From positions 1 through 64,000 of the forward strand of contig CAKTAV010000005.1 in assembly GCA_934532985.1 (NCBI GenBank): a stretch of DNA of 64,000 nucleotides, given 5' to 3'. The stretch comes from an uncultured Butyricicoccus sp. (GTDB lineage Bacteria > Bacillota > Clostridia > Oscillospirales > Butyricicoccaceae). Below the pieces are notes generated by a model. The model did not search any database. It saw only the letters and a program-made list of their open reading frames with translations, and was not told where the DNA came from. Below, piece by piece: positions 1-8,700 of this stretch. Made by a program: the position numbers and the translations under genes. Numbering within the stretch: the first letter of the stretch is position 1; each line of letters opens with the position of its first letter.

Positions 1-40
1 AAGGATGAGGTCGGCAGTTCAAATCTGCCTAGCAGCTCCA
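1..40 (+). tRNA. tRNA-Thr (TGT), 3' part only
   Basis: The window opens inside a tRNA. Visible are the end of the anticodon loop, the 3' anticodon stem GGATG, a 5-nt variable loop AGGTC, a T-arm GGCAG-TTCAAAT-CTGCC, the acceptor strand TAGCAGC, discriminator T and an encoded CCA. Discriminator and arm sequences fit tRNA-Thr(UGU), but the anticodon itself lies outside the window, so the isotype is inferred. Confidence 0.6.
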
Positions 41-41
41 C

Positions 42-77
42 AAAAAAGCCTGATTTCATTAGAAATCAGGCTTTTTT
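42..77 (+). terminator. intrinsic terminator after the tRNA
   Basis: Perfect 16-bp stem (AAAAAAGCCTGATTTC and its complement) around a 4-nt ATTA loop, ending in a T run directly after the CCA end of the tRNA. Confidence 0.9.
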
Positions 78-132
78 AGTGCGTTTAAATGAGATGCATT
101 TGATATTATGATACTCTGTTTTGCTGTTTGAG

Positions 133-161
133 TTGAAAACCTGTTGCCGATGCGGTATACT
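133..161 (+). promoter_or_regulatory. sigma-A promoter of tcdA
   Basis: TTGAAA at 133-138, 17-bp spacer, TATACT at 156-161. The start codon of the next gene lies 91 bp downstream. Confidence 0.7.
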
Positions 162-251
162 ATGAAATGTTATTACATAGTAAACCACTATGAATATAGA
201 ACGAAGAATTGGATTTCATGAAGATAAAGAAAAACAATAAGGAGATAGAAC

Positions 252-1007
252 ATGTTAAATCAGTTTTCGAGAACGCAGCTTTTGATCGGTGAAGAGGGGA
301 TTGAAAAGCTGAAAAATTCCCGTGTGGCGGTGTTTGGCATCGGCGGTGTGGGCGGCTATACAGTGGAGGCGCTGGCGCGCAGCGGCGTGGGTGCGTTTGA
401 TCTGATTGATGATGATAAGGTGTGTCTGACCAACTTGAACCGTCAGATTATTGCGACGCGCGACACGGTTGGTCAATATAAGGTGGATGTAATGAAGGCG
501 CGCATTTTGTCTATCAATCCAGATGCGCAGGTAGAATGCCATAAGTGCTTTTATCTGCCGGAGACCGCGGAGAAATTTGACTTTTCCAAGTATGATTATG
601 TTGTAGATGCGGTAGATACCGTGACGGCGAAGATTGATATTGTCATGCAGGCCAAGGCCAAGGGCGTACCGGTGATCAGCTGCATGGGTGCGGGCAACAA
701 ACTCGATCCGACGAAGTTTGAAGTGGCTGACATTTATGAGACCAGTATTTGTCCATTGGCACGTGTTTTGCGGCGAGAGTTGCGCAAGCGCGGTGTGGAG
801 AAACTAAAGGTCGTATATTCCACCGAACCGGCAATGCGTCCGCTGGAGGATCCATCGATCAGCTGCCGCAATCACTGCATCTGTCCGCCGGGCGCGGCGC
901 GTAAGTGTACGGAGCGCCGTGATATTCCGGGCAGCATTGCGTTTGTTCCGGCGGTTGCCGGTTTAATCGCAGGAGGAGAGGTTATTAAAGATTTGGCTGG
1001 AGTATAA
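252..1007 (+). CDS. tcdA: tRNA threonylcarbamoyladenosine dehydratase TcdA (ThiF/E1-like)
   Basis: A 251-aa E1-like adenylating enzyme. TcdA (CsdL) uses ATP to dehydrate t6A37 of ANN-decoding tRNAs to the cyclic ct6A form in the cytoplasm. The N-terminal Rossmann motif GIGGVGG lies at residues 29-35. The acidic LIDDD strand and the LTNLNRQ motif of the ThiF/HesA/TcdA family follow. Cys-rich segments (SISCRNHCICPPG, KCTE) occupy the last third. Full family length. The start is set by AAGGAGATAGAAC directly upstream of the ATG. It stands alone between a tRNA terminator and the serine dehydratase promoter. The identity rests on motif order and length; the distinction from other ThiF proteins is inferred but strong. 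Confidence 0.93.
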   Translation: MLNQFSRTQLLIGEEGIEKLKNSRVAVFGIGGVGGYTVEALARSGVGAFDLIDDDKVCLTNLNRQIIATRDTVGQYKVDVMKARILSINPDAQVECHKCFYLPETAEKFDFSKYDYVVDAVDTVTAKIDIVMQAKAKGVPVISCMGAGNKLDPTKFEVADIYETSICPLARVLRRELRKRGVEKLKVVYSTEPAMRPLEDPSISCRNHCICPPGAARKCTERRDIPGSIAFVPAVAGLIAGGEVIKDLAGV

Positions 1008-1150
1008 ATACGCAATTTTCAGTAGTTTTTTCTCCGAATAATAGAACAATACCATGCTTTTTGATTAGAATAGGGAAGAAAAATCGGTATAAACACAGTA
1101 AATCTTTATTTGTAACAATTCTACTTTCAGTAGATAATAGGTCTTACGCA

Positions 1151-1159
1151 TGTTATAAT
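1151..1159 (+). promoter_or_regulatory. extended -10 promoter of sdaAB-sdaAA
   Basis: TGTTATAAT is an extended -10 (TGN then TATAAT at 1154-1159). No good -35 hexamer lies 17 bp upstream, as is usual for extended -10 promoters. The rest of 1008-1203 is AT-rich with no ORF. Confidence 0.55.
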
Positions 1160-1227
1160 GGCTGTATTCTGATTTCCAGCGTGACAGAGCAGATACTCTG
1201 CATGTGATAGTAAAGCGAGGGAATGAT

Positions 1228-1905
1228 ATGCGGTTATTTGATGTTCTAGGACCGGTGATGATTGGCCCGTCCAGCAGCCACACGGCAGGCGCTGTGCGAA
1301 TTGGTTGGGTAGCGCAGCGATTGCTGGGTGACACGCCGGTAAGGGCGGAGATTGGTCTGCACGGCAGCTTTGCGTTGACCAGCCAAGGACATGGAACCGA
1401 CCGCGCGCTGATTGCGGGAATTCTCGGCATGCAGCCGGATGATGCACGTATTCCCAACAGCTTTGCCATAGCGGAGGAGCAGGTCTTACAGTTTACGTTT
1501 TCGACCATTCATTTGCGTGGAGCACATCCGAACACGGTACGCATTGCACTGACCGGTGCACATGGACGAACGCTGGATATTGTCGCCGAGAGTGTCGGCG
1601 GTGGTCGCATTCATGTCTGTGCGATTGACGGAATTACAGTCAATTTTAGCGGCGAGAGCAATACCCTGATTGTTCACAATCTCGATACGCCGGGCCATGT
1701 GGCGGCGGTTTCATCGGCGTTAATGCAGCGCCATGTGAACATCGCAAATATGCAGCTATATCGTAATGCCGAGGGCGGATATGCAGTTATGATTTTAGAA
1801 TGTGACCAGCGAATCCCGGATGATATTGAGCAATGGCTGACTCATATTGATGGAATTATCAAGATTACGGTATTCAATCAGGAGGATGAGCGAGATGGCG
1901 TTTGA
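1228..1905 (+). CDS. sdaAB: L-serine dehydratase, iron-sulfur-dependent, beta subunit
   Basis: A 225-aa regulatory subunit of the two-chain anaerobic-type L-serine deaminase (serine to pyruvate plus ammonia). The N-terminus MRLFDVLGPVMIGPSSSHTAG is the family hallmark. The C-terminal third (from about residue 150) is an ACT domain, recognisable from HNLDTPGHVAAVSSAL and VNIANMQLYRNAEGG, and probably senses serine. An in-frame GTG exists at 1204, but GCGAGGG sits 6 nt before the ATG at 1228, which matches the conserved start. It overlaps sdaAA by 11 nt, so the two are co-translated. Confidence 0.95.
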   Translation: MRLFDVLGPVMIGPSSSHTAGAVRIGWVAQRLLGDTPVRAEIGLHGSFALTSQGHGTDRALIAGILGMQPDDARIPNSFAIAEEQVLQFTFSTIHLRGAHPNTVRIALTGAHGRTLDIVAESVGGGRIHVCAIDGITVNFSGESNTLIVHNLDTPGHVAAVSSALMQRHVNIANMQLYRNAEGGYAVMILECDQRIPDDIEQWLTHIDGIIKITVFNQEDERDGV

Positions 1906-2770
1906 CAGTATCAAGACGATGTTAGAGACGGCAGAGAAGGCAGGATGCCCGCTGCACGAAGTGATTTGCTGCAGCGACTGTGCAGAGAGCGGTATCAGTG
2001 AAGAAGCTTCCCATCGAAAGATGCATCATCTGTGGGAGGTTATGAAACAGACGAGCGCGGAATATACGGCGTCGGATCGATCGAACAGCGGCCTGAGTGG
2101 CGGTGCGGCGCAGAAGGTACATGAGGCGGCGCAGACGGGCAAGCTGCTGGGTGGTGTGTACTTTACCGACGTGATGGAGGAAGCGCTCAAGACAGCGGAA
2201 TGCAACGCATGTATGAAGCGCATTGTAGCGGCGCCGACGGCGGGAAGCTGCGGTGTGATTCCGGCAGTGCTGCTACCGCTGGCAGCGCGGGAACCAATTT
2301 CGGACGAGAAGATCGAACAGGCACTATATGTGTCAGCAGGCGTTGGTCAGGTAATTGCGGCGCGGGCGTCGATTTCCGGTGCCGAGGGAGGCTGTCAGGC
2401 TGAGGTCGGTGCGGCAAGCGCGATGGCTGCGGCAGCACTGACGTATTTGATGAACGGAAGTGCGGAACAATGTGCACACGCGGCAGCGATTGCGCTGGGA
2501 AATCTGTTGGGGCTTGTCTGTGATCCGGTGGCGGGACTGGTGGAAGTGCCCTGCGTCAAGCGCAATGTCATCGGTGCGGTAAACGCAGTGAGCGCGGCCA
2601 ATATGGCGATTGCGGGTTTAACCAGCCGCATTCCGGCAGACGAAGTCATTGATGCGATGGGAGAGGTCGGCGATATGATGAATGCCAACCTACGTGAAAC
2701 TGGTTTGGGCGGACTTGCCGGTACGCCGACGGCGCAGGCGATGACGCAGGATCTGCAGGGGAATGCCTGA
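1895..2770 (+). CDS. sdaAA: L-serine dehydratase, iron-sulfur-dependent, alpha subunit
   Basis: A 291-aa catalytic subunit carrying the oxygen-labile [4Fe-4S] cluster that activates the serine hydroxyl. Signature segments: EYTASDRSNSGLSGG near the N-terminus, APTAGSCGVIPA, SGAEGGCQAEVG and VCDPVAGLVEVPCVKRN. Their cysteines are the cluster ligands in the family. The start at 1895 uses GGAGG at 1881-1885 inside the end of sdaAB. An upstream in-frame ATG at 1886 lies immediately next to the Shine-Dalgarno and is unlikely. The chain is full length and ends before a clear terminator. Confidence 0.95.
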   Translation: MAFDSIKTMLETAEKAGCPLHEVICCSDCAESGISEEASHRKMHHLWEVMKQTSAEYTASDRSNSGLSGGAAQKVHEAAQTGKLLGGVYFTDVMEEALKTAECNACMKRIVAAPTAGSCGVIPAVLLPLAAREPISDEKIEQALYVSAGVGQVIAARASISGAEGGCQAEVGAASAMAAAALTYLMNGSAEQCAHAAAIALGNLLGLVCDPVAGLVEVPCVKRNVIGAVNAVSAANMAIAGLTSRIPADEVIDAMGEVGDMMNANLRETGLGGLAGTPTAQAMTQDLQGNA

Positions 2771-2787
2771 TAACGACAAATTGAATG

Positions 2788-2824
2788 CAACATCCCGATC
2801 CGTAAGGAACCGGGATGTTGTTTT
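2788..2824 (+). terminator. terminator of sdaAB-sdaAA
   Basis: CAACATCCCG (2788-2797) pairs with CGGGATGTTG (2811-2820), followed by TTTT. Confidence 0.88.
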
Positions 2825-2891
2825 ATCATGGGAGCATGACGAGGAATGCGGACGGCGCGTAGGCTGCTTCCGGAGAGGGAGAGGTGGCGGA

Positions 2892-2920
2892 TTGTTTTGC
2901 GGGATAACGAGAAATATGAT
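2892..2920 (+). promoter_or_regulatory. sigma-A promoter of the NYN-LOTUS gene
   Basis: TTGTTT at 2892-2897, 17-bp spacer, TATGAT at 2915-2920. Confidence 0.6.
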
Positions 2921-2961
2921 ATAGTAAGAACAATATAGTGAACATAAGAAAGGTGGACGAT

Positions 2962-3978
2962 ATGGAACAAAGAACGGAATCGATCGACAACCGAAAGCAC
3001 TTTGCTGTGTTAATTGACGCGGAGAATATTAGTGCAAAATATATTGCCATTATCTTTGATGAACTGGAGAAATACGGCTATGATGCACCGTGCCGCCGTA
3101 TTTACGGCAACTGGTCCAAAGAGAATGGATGGAAAGAAGATATTCTGCTGGAGTACTCGATTATGCCGATTCAGCAGTTTTCGTACACGAGCGGGAAAAA
3201 CAGCACGGACATGGCGATGGTTATTGATGCGATGGATCTGCTGTATCAAAATAAGGTGGACGGCTTTTGTCTGGTGACAAGTGACAGCGATTTTACCCGT
3301 CTGGCAATGCGGCTGCGAGAGGAGCAGAAGTATGTACTGGGCATGGGTGAGTCCAAGGCGCCGCTATCGTTGACGCACGCCTGCAACAAGTTTATTCTGC
3401 TGAACCTGATCAATGAATCTAACAAGGAGATCGTGGATACGTCTATGACGGGTCAGGAGGAGGCCAGTCTGGAAAACGTCACAAGCATTGAGACGCTGGA
3501 GCGCACGATTCTTGCTATGCTGGCAGAGGCTGACGAAGGAGAGCTGCATCTGGGCGAGGTGGGCAGCCGCTTGGGCAAAAAGTATCCGGACTTTGATGCG
3601 CGAAACTATGGCTATTCCAAGCTCAGCGTGTTCTTATCTGAGAAAATGCCGCATTTGGAGGTCATCAAACAGCGAAATATCTATTTGATCCGCAAAGCCA
3701 CAACAATGGACCGAGAGGAAATTGAGCAGGCGGTGCGGGATTTGATGCGCCGTAAGGGCGGACAGGTGGATAATCTGGCAATGATATATGAAGCACTCAA
3801 GCGCAGCTACAGCGGCTTTGACTTTAAGGATTATGGCTATGACCGTATGTCGAGTTTTTTGCGCAGTGTCCGTGGGCTGACGGTTAACGGCAACAGTGTC
3901 CGATTGACAGAACGCGACAAAAAGAGCGAACGAGGACGATTTACTGACGCCATGCGTCGGGATGTTAAGAAAAAATAA
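2962..3978 (+). CDS. NYN-domain ribonuclease-like protein with two OST-HTH/LOTUS domains
   Basis: A 338-aa cytoplasmic protein. The N-terminal domain (about residues 1-150) is a LabA/DUF88-type NYN (PIN-like) nuclease fold: FAVLIDAENIS, STDMAMVIDAMDLL and LVTSDSDF supply the conserved acidic metal-binding residues. Two OST-HTH (LOTUS) repeats follow, at about residues 180-245 (ending HLEVIKQRNIYLIR) and 252-325 (LTVNGNSVRL). Each contains the typical Y-G-Y-x-K/R-M/L-S-x-F-L core. This architecture is widespread in bacteria and is thought to act on RNA; the substrate is unknown. Start chosen at ATG 2962 behind AAAGGTGG rather than the upstream GTG 2938. It is monocistronic and precedes spo0A by 278 bp. 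Confidence 0.85.
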   Translation: MEQRTESIDNRKHFAVLIDAENISAKYIAIIFDELEKYGYDAPCRRIYGNWSKENGWKEDILLEYSIMPIQQFSYTSGKNSTDMAMVIDAMDLLYQNKVDGFCLVTSDSDFTRLAMRLREEQKYVLGMGESKAPLSLTHACNKFILLNLINESNKEIVDTSMTGQEEASLENVTSIETLERTILAMLAEADEGELHLGEVGSRLGKKYPDFDARNYGYSKLSVFLSEKMPHLEVIKQRNIYLIRKATTMDREEIEQAVRDLMRRKGGQVDNLAMIYEALKRSYSGFDFKDYGYDRMSSFLRSVRGLTVNGNSVRLTERDKKSERGRFTDAMRRDVKKK

Positions 3979-4131
3979 GCAAGTTGCAGTTTTGACTGTG
4001 TATGACAGAAACATATATTATTCGGAGGGGATAATTCCACCTGATTCATGGTCAACTTTTGAAGTGATAATGAGAAAAAAGTGCGGAAGTTTTGGGGTTA
4101 TCACGAGAAATTGACGTTATAAAGAAAAAAA

Positions 4132-4138
4132 TGTCGAA
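4132..4138 (+). promoter_or_regulatory. 0A box upstream of spo0A
   Basis: TGTCGAA exactly matches the core 0A box bound by phosphorylated Spo0A. It lies about 30 bp upstream of the candidate -35 of spo0A, which would allow autoregulation. A 7-bp match can occur by chance, but the position supports it. Confidence 0.5.
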
Positions 4139-4168
4139 CGGTTACTGCGTTAAAAAATGGATATCGTA

Positions 4169-4197
4169 TTGTAACGGAAATGAAAATATGGTAATCT
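4169..4197 (+). promoter_or_regulatory. candidate promoter of spo0A
   Basis: TTGTAA at 4169-4174, 17-bp spacer, TAATCT at 4192-4197. A separate sigma-H promoter could not be recognised by eye. The rest of the 278-bp gap (3979-4256) is AT-rich and non-coding. Confidence 0.45.
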
Positions 4198-4256
4198 AAT
4201 ACTGTCGTAACAACGAGCATTTATTTCTTTATACATGAAAGGTGTGGAAAACTGCA

Positions 4257-5030
4257 ATGGAGACAAAGAAGAGAGTTTTAATTGCGGACGAGGACAATGC
4301 GTTTTGTTTGCAATTAGAACAGAGTTTAGGACAGGCACAGGTGGAGGTTATTGGAACATACCGCACGGGAGCCGGACTAGCGGATGCGGTTCGGGAAGGC
4401 AAGCCGGATGCTGTTATCATGGACTTGCTTCTGCCGGAGCTGGATGGTCTGGCAGTGCTGCGCAGCTTGCGTGAGCAGCTATCTGGAAAGATGCCGATGA
4501 TTGTGGTGGTATCGGCCTTTGCTTCACAGGAGACGACGGCAGTATGCAGCGACTTGGGGGTTAGCTTCTACTTCCGTAAGCCTGTGGACACGGATGCGTT
4601 GGCACAGCGCATCTCTCAGTATGCCGGTGTAAGCCGAGCTCAAAATGTCGGAGCAATTGACCTGACGGATCAGACGCGGGCGATTGAGATGCGTGTCACG
4701 GAGATTATTCACTTGATCGGTGTTCCGGCACATATCAAGGGATATCAGTATTTGCGCGAGGCGATTATCATGACGATTCGTGATATGGATGCCATTAACG
4801 CGATCACTAAGATTCTATATCCTTCGGTGGCGAAGAAGTTCAAGACAACGCCGTCACGGGTAGAACGCGCGATTCGGCATGCCATTGAAGTGGCATGGGA
4901 TCGCGGCGACGTCGATACCTTGCAGGAATACTTTGGCTTCACAGTTTCGGGAACCAAGGGAAAACCGACGAATTCAGAATTTATCTCCATGGTTGCTGAC
5001 CGCCTGCGGTTGGAGATGCGTGTGGGATAA
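4257..5030 (+). CDS. spo0A: sporulation master regulator Spo0A
   Basis: A 257-aa response regulator that, when phosphorylated, commits the cell to sporulation. Receiver domain: acidic pocket D11/E12, phospho-acceptor D56 (VIMDLLLPELDG), switch S86 and conserved K108 (FRKP). The C-terminal Spo0A effector domain (about residues 140-257) carries the diagnostic VTEIIHLIGVPAHIKGYQYL stretch, the recognition helix region around PSRVERAIRHAIEVAW, and a GxxxKGKPTNSEFISMVAD tail. An in-frame GTG at 4242 lies against the Shine-Dalgarno, so ATG 4257 is preferred. The usual neighbour spoIVB is not adjacent here. Family identity is near certain. Confidence 0.97.
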   Translation: METKKRVLIADEDNAFCLQLEQSLGQAQVEVIGTYRTGAGLADAVREGKPDAVIMDLLLPELDGLAVLRSLREQLSGKMPMIVVVSAFASQETTAVCSDLGVSFYFRKPVDTDALAQRISQYAGVSRAQNVGAIDLTDQTRAIEMRVTEIIHLIGVPAHIKGYQYLREAIIMTIRDMDAINAITKILYPSVAKKFKTTPSRVERAIRHAIEVAWDRGDVDTLQEYFGFTVSGTKGKPTNSEFISMVADRLRLEMRVG

Positions 5031-5046
5031 TCGAAAGAAATAGACA

Positions 5047-5092
5047 ATGCGCCGTCCGCTGGATGTTGTTCCGCGGACGGCGCATTTGTTTA
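5047..5092. terminator. bidirectional terminator between spo0A and the convergent gene
   Basis: ATGCGCCGTCCGC (5047-5059) pairs perfectly with GCGGACGGCGCAT (5073-5085), followed by TTTGTTT on the plus strand. Confidence 0.9.
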
Positions 5093-5108
5093 TAGCATGA
5101 AAAAATAG

Positions 5109-5597
5109 TCAGACGAGGGATTGAGAAGGGGACTCTGCTCCTTGGAAAAATTCCAGATCATCTGCCGCCTGCTGTCCGCGCAACATGAGCGCCATACTCC
5201 CGCGCTTGGGAAGAATGGTGTAGCCGGGATGCAGAAGGGCGAGACGATGCTGAAGGTCGGAGGTCTGGTACAGGACGTAATCATACCCGGATAGAGGAAT
5301 GTCATAATCTAACGTGATATAACCGCGTGAGGCAAGCCGCCGCAGTGCGAGAGAGGTCAGTTCGATGTCCGCTGTCGTTTCGCTTCCGGTGTGCAGATAG
5401 ACCGGAGAGGGATCGAGCGGTTCGGGTGCGGCGAAATACGACTCGCGGCGCTGAAACTGCGCAATGGGCAGGAACGGTGTCTGTGCCAGCTCCAGCAAAA
5501 GGTCGCGTTCGGATTCGGTCAAAGCATCGTGCCCGCCGCAGCCGGAGCACGACGAATGGCAGGATCCGCAGGAATGCGAACAGGATGAACAAGACAT
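5109..5597 (-). CDS. hypothetical Cys-rich-headed winged-helix-like protein
   Basis: A 162-aa protein of unknown function. The first 24 residues hold nine Cys and several His (CSSCSHSCGSCHSSCSGCGG), a likely metal-binding head. The rest resembles a winged-helix domain: a helical segment LTESERDLLLELAQTPFLP, then LTSLALRRLASRGYITLDYD, which looks like a recognition helix followed by a beta wing. The start at 5597 is fixed by AAGGAGTGATACC before the ATG; an upstream in-frame start adds six residues without a ribosome site. It is convergent with spo0A and divergent from the surface-protein gene. A metal-responsive regulator is one reading; no function is claimed. Confidence 0.75.
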   Translation of the reverse strand: MSCSSCSHSCGSCHSSCSGCGGHDALTESERDLLLELAQTPFLPIAQFQRRESYFAAPEPLDPSPVYLHTGSETTADIELTSLALRRLASRGYITLDYDIPLSGYDYVLYQTSDLQHRLALLHPGYTILPKRGSMALMLRGQQAADDLEFFQGAESPSQSLV

Positions 5598-5693
5598 GGT
5601 ATCACTCCTTTTCAAAATACACGATAGCAGGTTTTACGGTTCGGTGCAAGAGGTAATGTACGAAGAAATGTAAAATGATGGGCTGGGTGTACA

Positions 5694-5722
5694 TTGTGCA
5701 GCAGTATTATGTATGTTATAAT
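5694..5722 (+). promoter_or_regulatory. promoter of the first large surface-protein gene
   Basis: TTGTGC at 5694-5699, 17-bp spacer, consensus TATAAT at 5717-5722. GGAGG lies at 5751-5755. Confidence 0.75.
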
Positions 5723-5761
5723 GGAAAAAATGTCATTCCTGATGGAAACTGGAGGCAATGT

Positions 5762-8700
5762 ATGAAACAAAGATGGAAACAGCTGGCGCTATGTATCATA
5801 GCAGGAGCCCTTGCGATGCAAGCCTTCCTGCCGAGCGCTGTTGCTGTCAACACAGAAAAACAGAACAATGCACCGGTTTCTGTCGAAGCGGAAGAGCCGA
5901 GTGTAGAGATCGCCAGCGGAAAGCGGGCAAATCTTTCTGCGGCACTGCTATCCGGTGAAATGGTTGTGCCGGTTTCGGATGATACCGTGACGGAAAAGGA
6001 GCTGCGGCAGGCGGGAGAGGAAGTTGGCCTGTCGGTGTCCGGCGCATATGCGAAGGACGGCACACTGACGGCGGCGGTTGCGGAAGAAAGTCCGGCAATG
6101 GCGGCGGCCATGGATGAGGTAAATAACGGCGACTTGAGCACGCTGGAATCGACGGACACTGCGGAGAACAGCGGAATACCGGGGCTGAGCACAGAGGACA
6201 AGCAAAAGCTGCTGTCGACCTATGCGGATTATACGCAGTATCGCACGGAGCATGCGGATTATTTTGGAGTAGAGACGCCGTTTTTCACGACAAAGGATGC
6301 AGACAGCAATCCGATCGGCTCGCTGCTCAGCGTGGTCGGCACGAAGCAGGACGAGAATGGATACTATAATGAACAGGATGGAGAAAAGACCTATCTGGCC
6401 GTAGACGATGTATGCGCGACGATTCAAATGTTTGCGCTCGCGGATCAATATGCGGTAGAACTGATGGGAGACACTCTGCTGGAAAAAAAGCAGGAGGCGC
6501 TGGCGCAGCTGAATGACAGCATGACCGAGCAGGAAAAGCTGCTGGTGCTGGCGGATTGGCTGACTGAGCAGACATCGTTTGATATGGGCTATTTGATGAA
6601 TCTTCCGACGAAGGAGAGCCAAAAGAACCCTTATTATGATGCAGTGCATGCGGGCATGGAACAGCAATATGGCGCGGAGGTTGCTGATCAGATGACAGAT
6701 ATAGTCATCAATGTGTGGCGAAGCACGCAGTTTGGAGCACTGTGTCAGGGACAGTGTGTCTGTCTGGGGTATTCGCGTGCGTATGCGTATCTGATACAGT
6801 GGGCGCACCCGGAGATTTACCAAAACAGTGACGGCAGCTGGAAAAGCTATTTGGAGCTGAATTATAAGGCAAAACGATCCGTTATGCGCGACGAGAGCGG
6901 TAACGTGCTGTGGAACGAAGACGGCACGGTAAAGATGCAGACCACCTATACCTATGACCCTGATGCGGGAGCTGTGGTGGATCTGGTGCGCATTACGTTG
7001 GATTCAGACTCGTACATGTATGGGCAGACGGTGACGAGCGCATATTCTGACCACTATTGGAACGCCGTCAAGCTGGGCGATGGATGGTATTATGTAGACC
7101 CGTGCTATATGGACGTGGCGACGGAGTGCATGAACCGTGACCGTGTAGAGACTGACGGACAGCTGAGCCATACCTTTTTTCTGTTCAGCGATACCTCCAT
7201 GCGAAAGATGTATCAAGGCAGCTACACTGCGCTCGACACACTATATGAGGAAAATGCGGTGGATACGCAGTATGAGCACGCGTGGTATTCCTATGCGAAA
7301 GGACCGATCAGCTATCAAGATGGCGCGTGGTATTATTTTTATGACTCGACGGACGGCATGAATGCGGTGACCGGCGGGAGCAGTACCTCAAACCCGCAGT
7401 ATCAGATTATGCAGCGGGAGACGGAAAACGAAACGCCATTGATTGCGTTCCGCACTTCGGCAGACGGCGGCTGCACGGTGTATGATCCATCGACTGGTGA
7501 GAAGCAGGCAAATGAAGAGCTGACGCGGCAGTACGAAAAGCATGTGGAGTATCAAACGCGGTATCCGGCGGTGACGACCTGCGTTGGTGTTTATCAAGAT
7601 AGGCTGTATTTTAATCTGGCGAATGCGGTTTATTCCTATGATTTGTCGAACGGAGACGTGCAGAAGGTTAAGGAATACAATCAGATTTTTGCGCAGCGCG
7701 ACTGGAGTGAAGCCCTTGGCGGATGTGCATTTATCGTGACGCAGGACGCGGATAAGGCAGATTTGAGCGTGGAAAATCATCCGCTGTCCGGTTTGATGAT
7801 TCGGGACGATGGAACGATGACGGTATCGGTGGCGACGAATTATGCGCTGATTTCCTCTCCGGACCGTCGGAATATGGATGACGTACAGTCGGACGGGCAA
7901 TACGGCTATGAGTTTGAGGAGACCAATTACAATTCTAACTTGGAATATTGGGGAATTTGGCTTGCCGCAAAGGGAAAGAATGACAACAGCGAATTTATGT
8001 GGTCGGCAAACTTTGTTGACACGCTTTCGATGCAGGATCTGACCGGCCGGCATCACTATGAGACGGTCGAAATACCGGCGACGTGCGGAGAAAATGCGTT
8101 TACCGAGCGGCGCTGTACCGACTGCGGCGCGATTGAGCCGAACAGCCGCGAGGAACAGGACGGAACGGCGCTGGCGCATCATTATATTGCATCGGAGGAA
8201 AAGTATTATACCAAAACCGGGTTGATGTGGAATCACGGCACAGCGTATGTATGCACGATTTGTCAGGATGCGCAAACGGCGCTGCCGGAAGGACAGAGTG
8301 GAGCACACAGCTATGGAAAGGGTACGTTCACATGGGATGACGATTTCACCGCGTGTACCATGCAGCACAGCTGCACGGTATGCAGCGGACGCCCGCTGGA
8401 CTGTGTGCTGGCTGACAAGACGGTAAACGAAACGACTGACTGTACGGTTTCTCTGAGCGTGAAGGGAACATGTGACAAGGGGCTGGTCTATACCTATACG
8501 GCAACGGCGTCAAGCGGGGAGCAGGACGTGCAGACCGAGAAGGAAAAGCCGCAGGAGCATGATGCTGTTGTGACGAAGGAAAAGGTAGAACCGACGTGTA
8601 CGGAATCCGGCTGGACGGAACGGATCGAATGCCGCCGCTGCGGGACAGTGCTTCAGGAGACGGAGAGCATTCCGGCGTTGGGACATGATTATACGGACAA

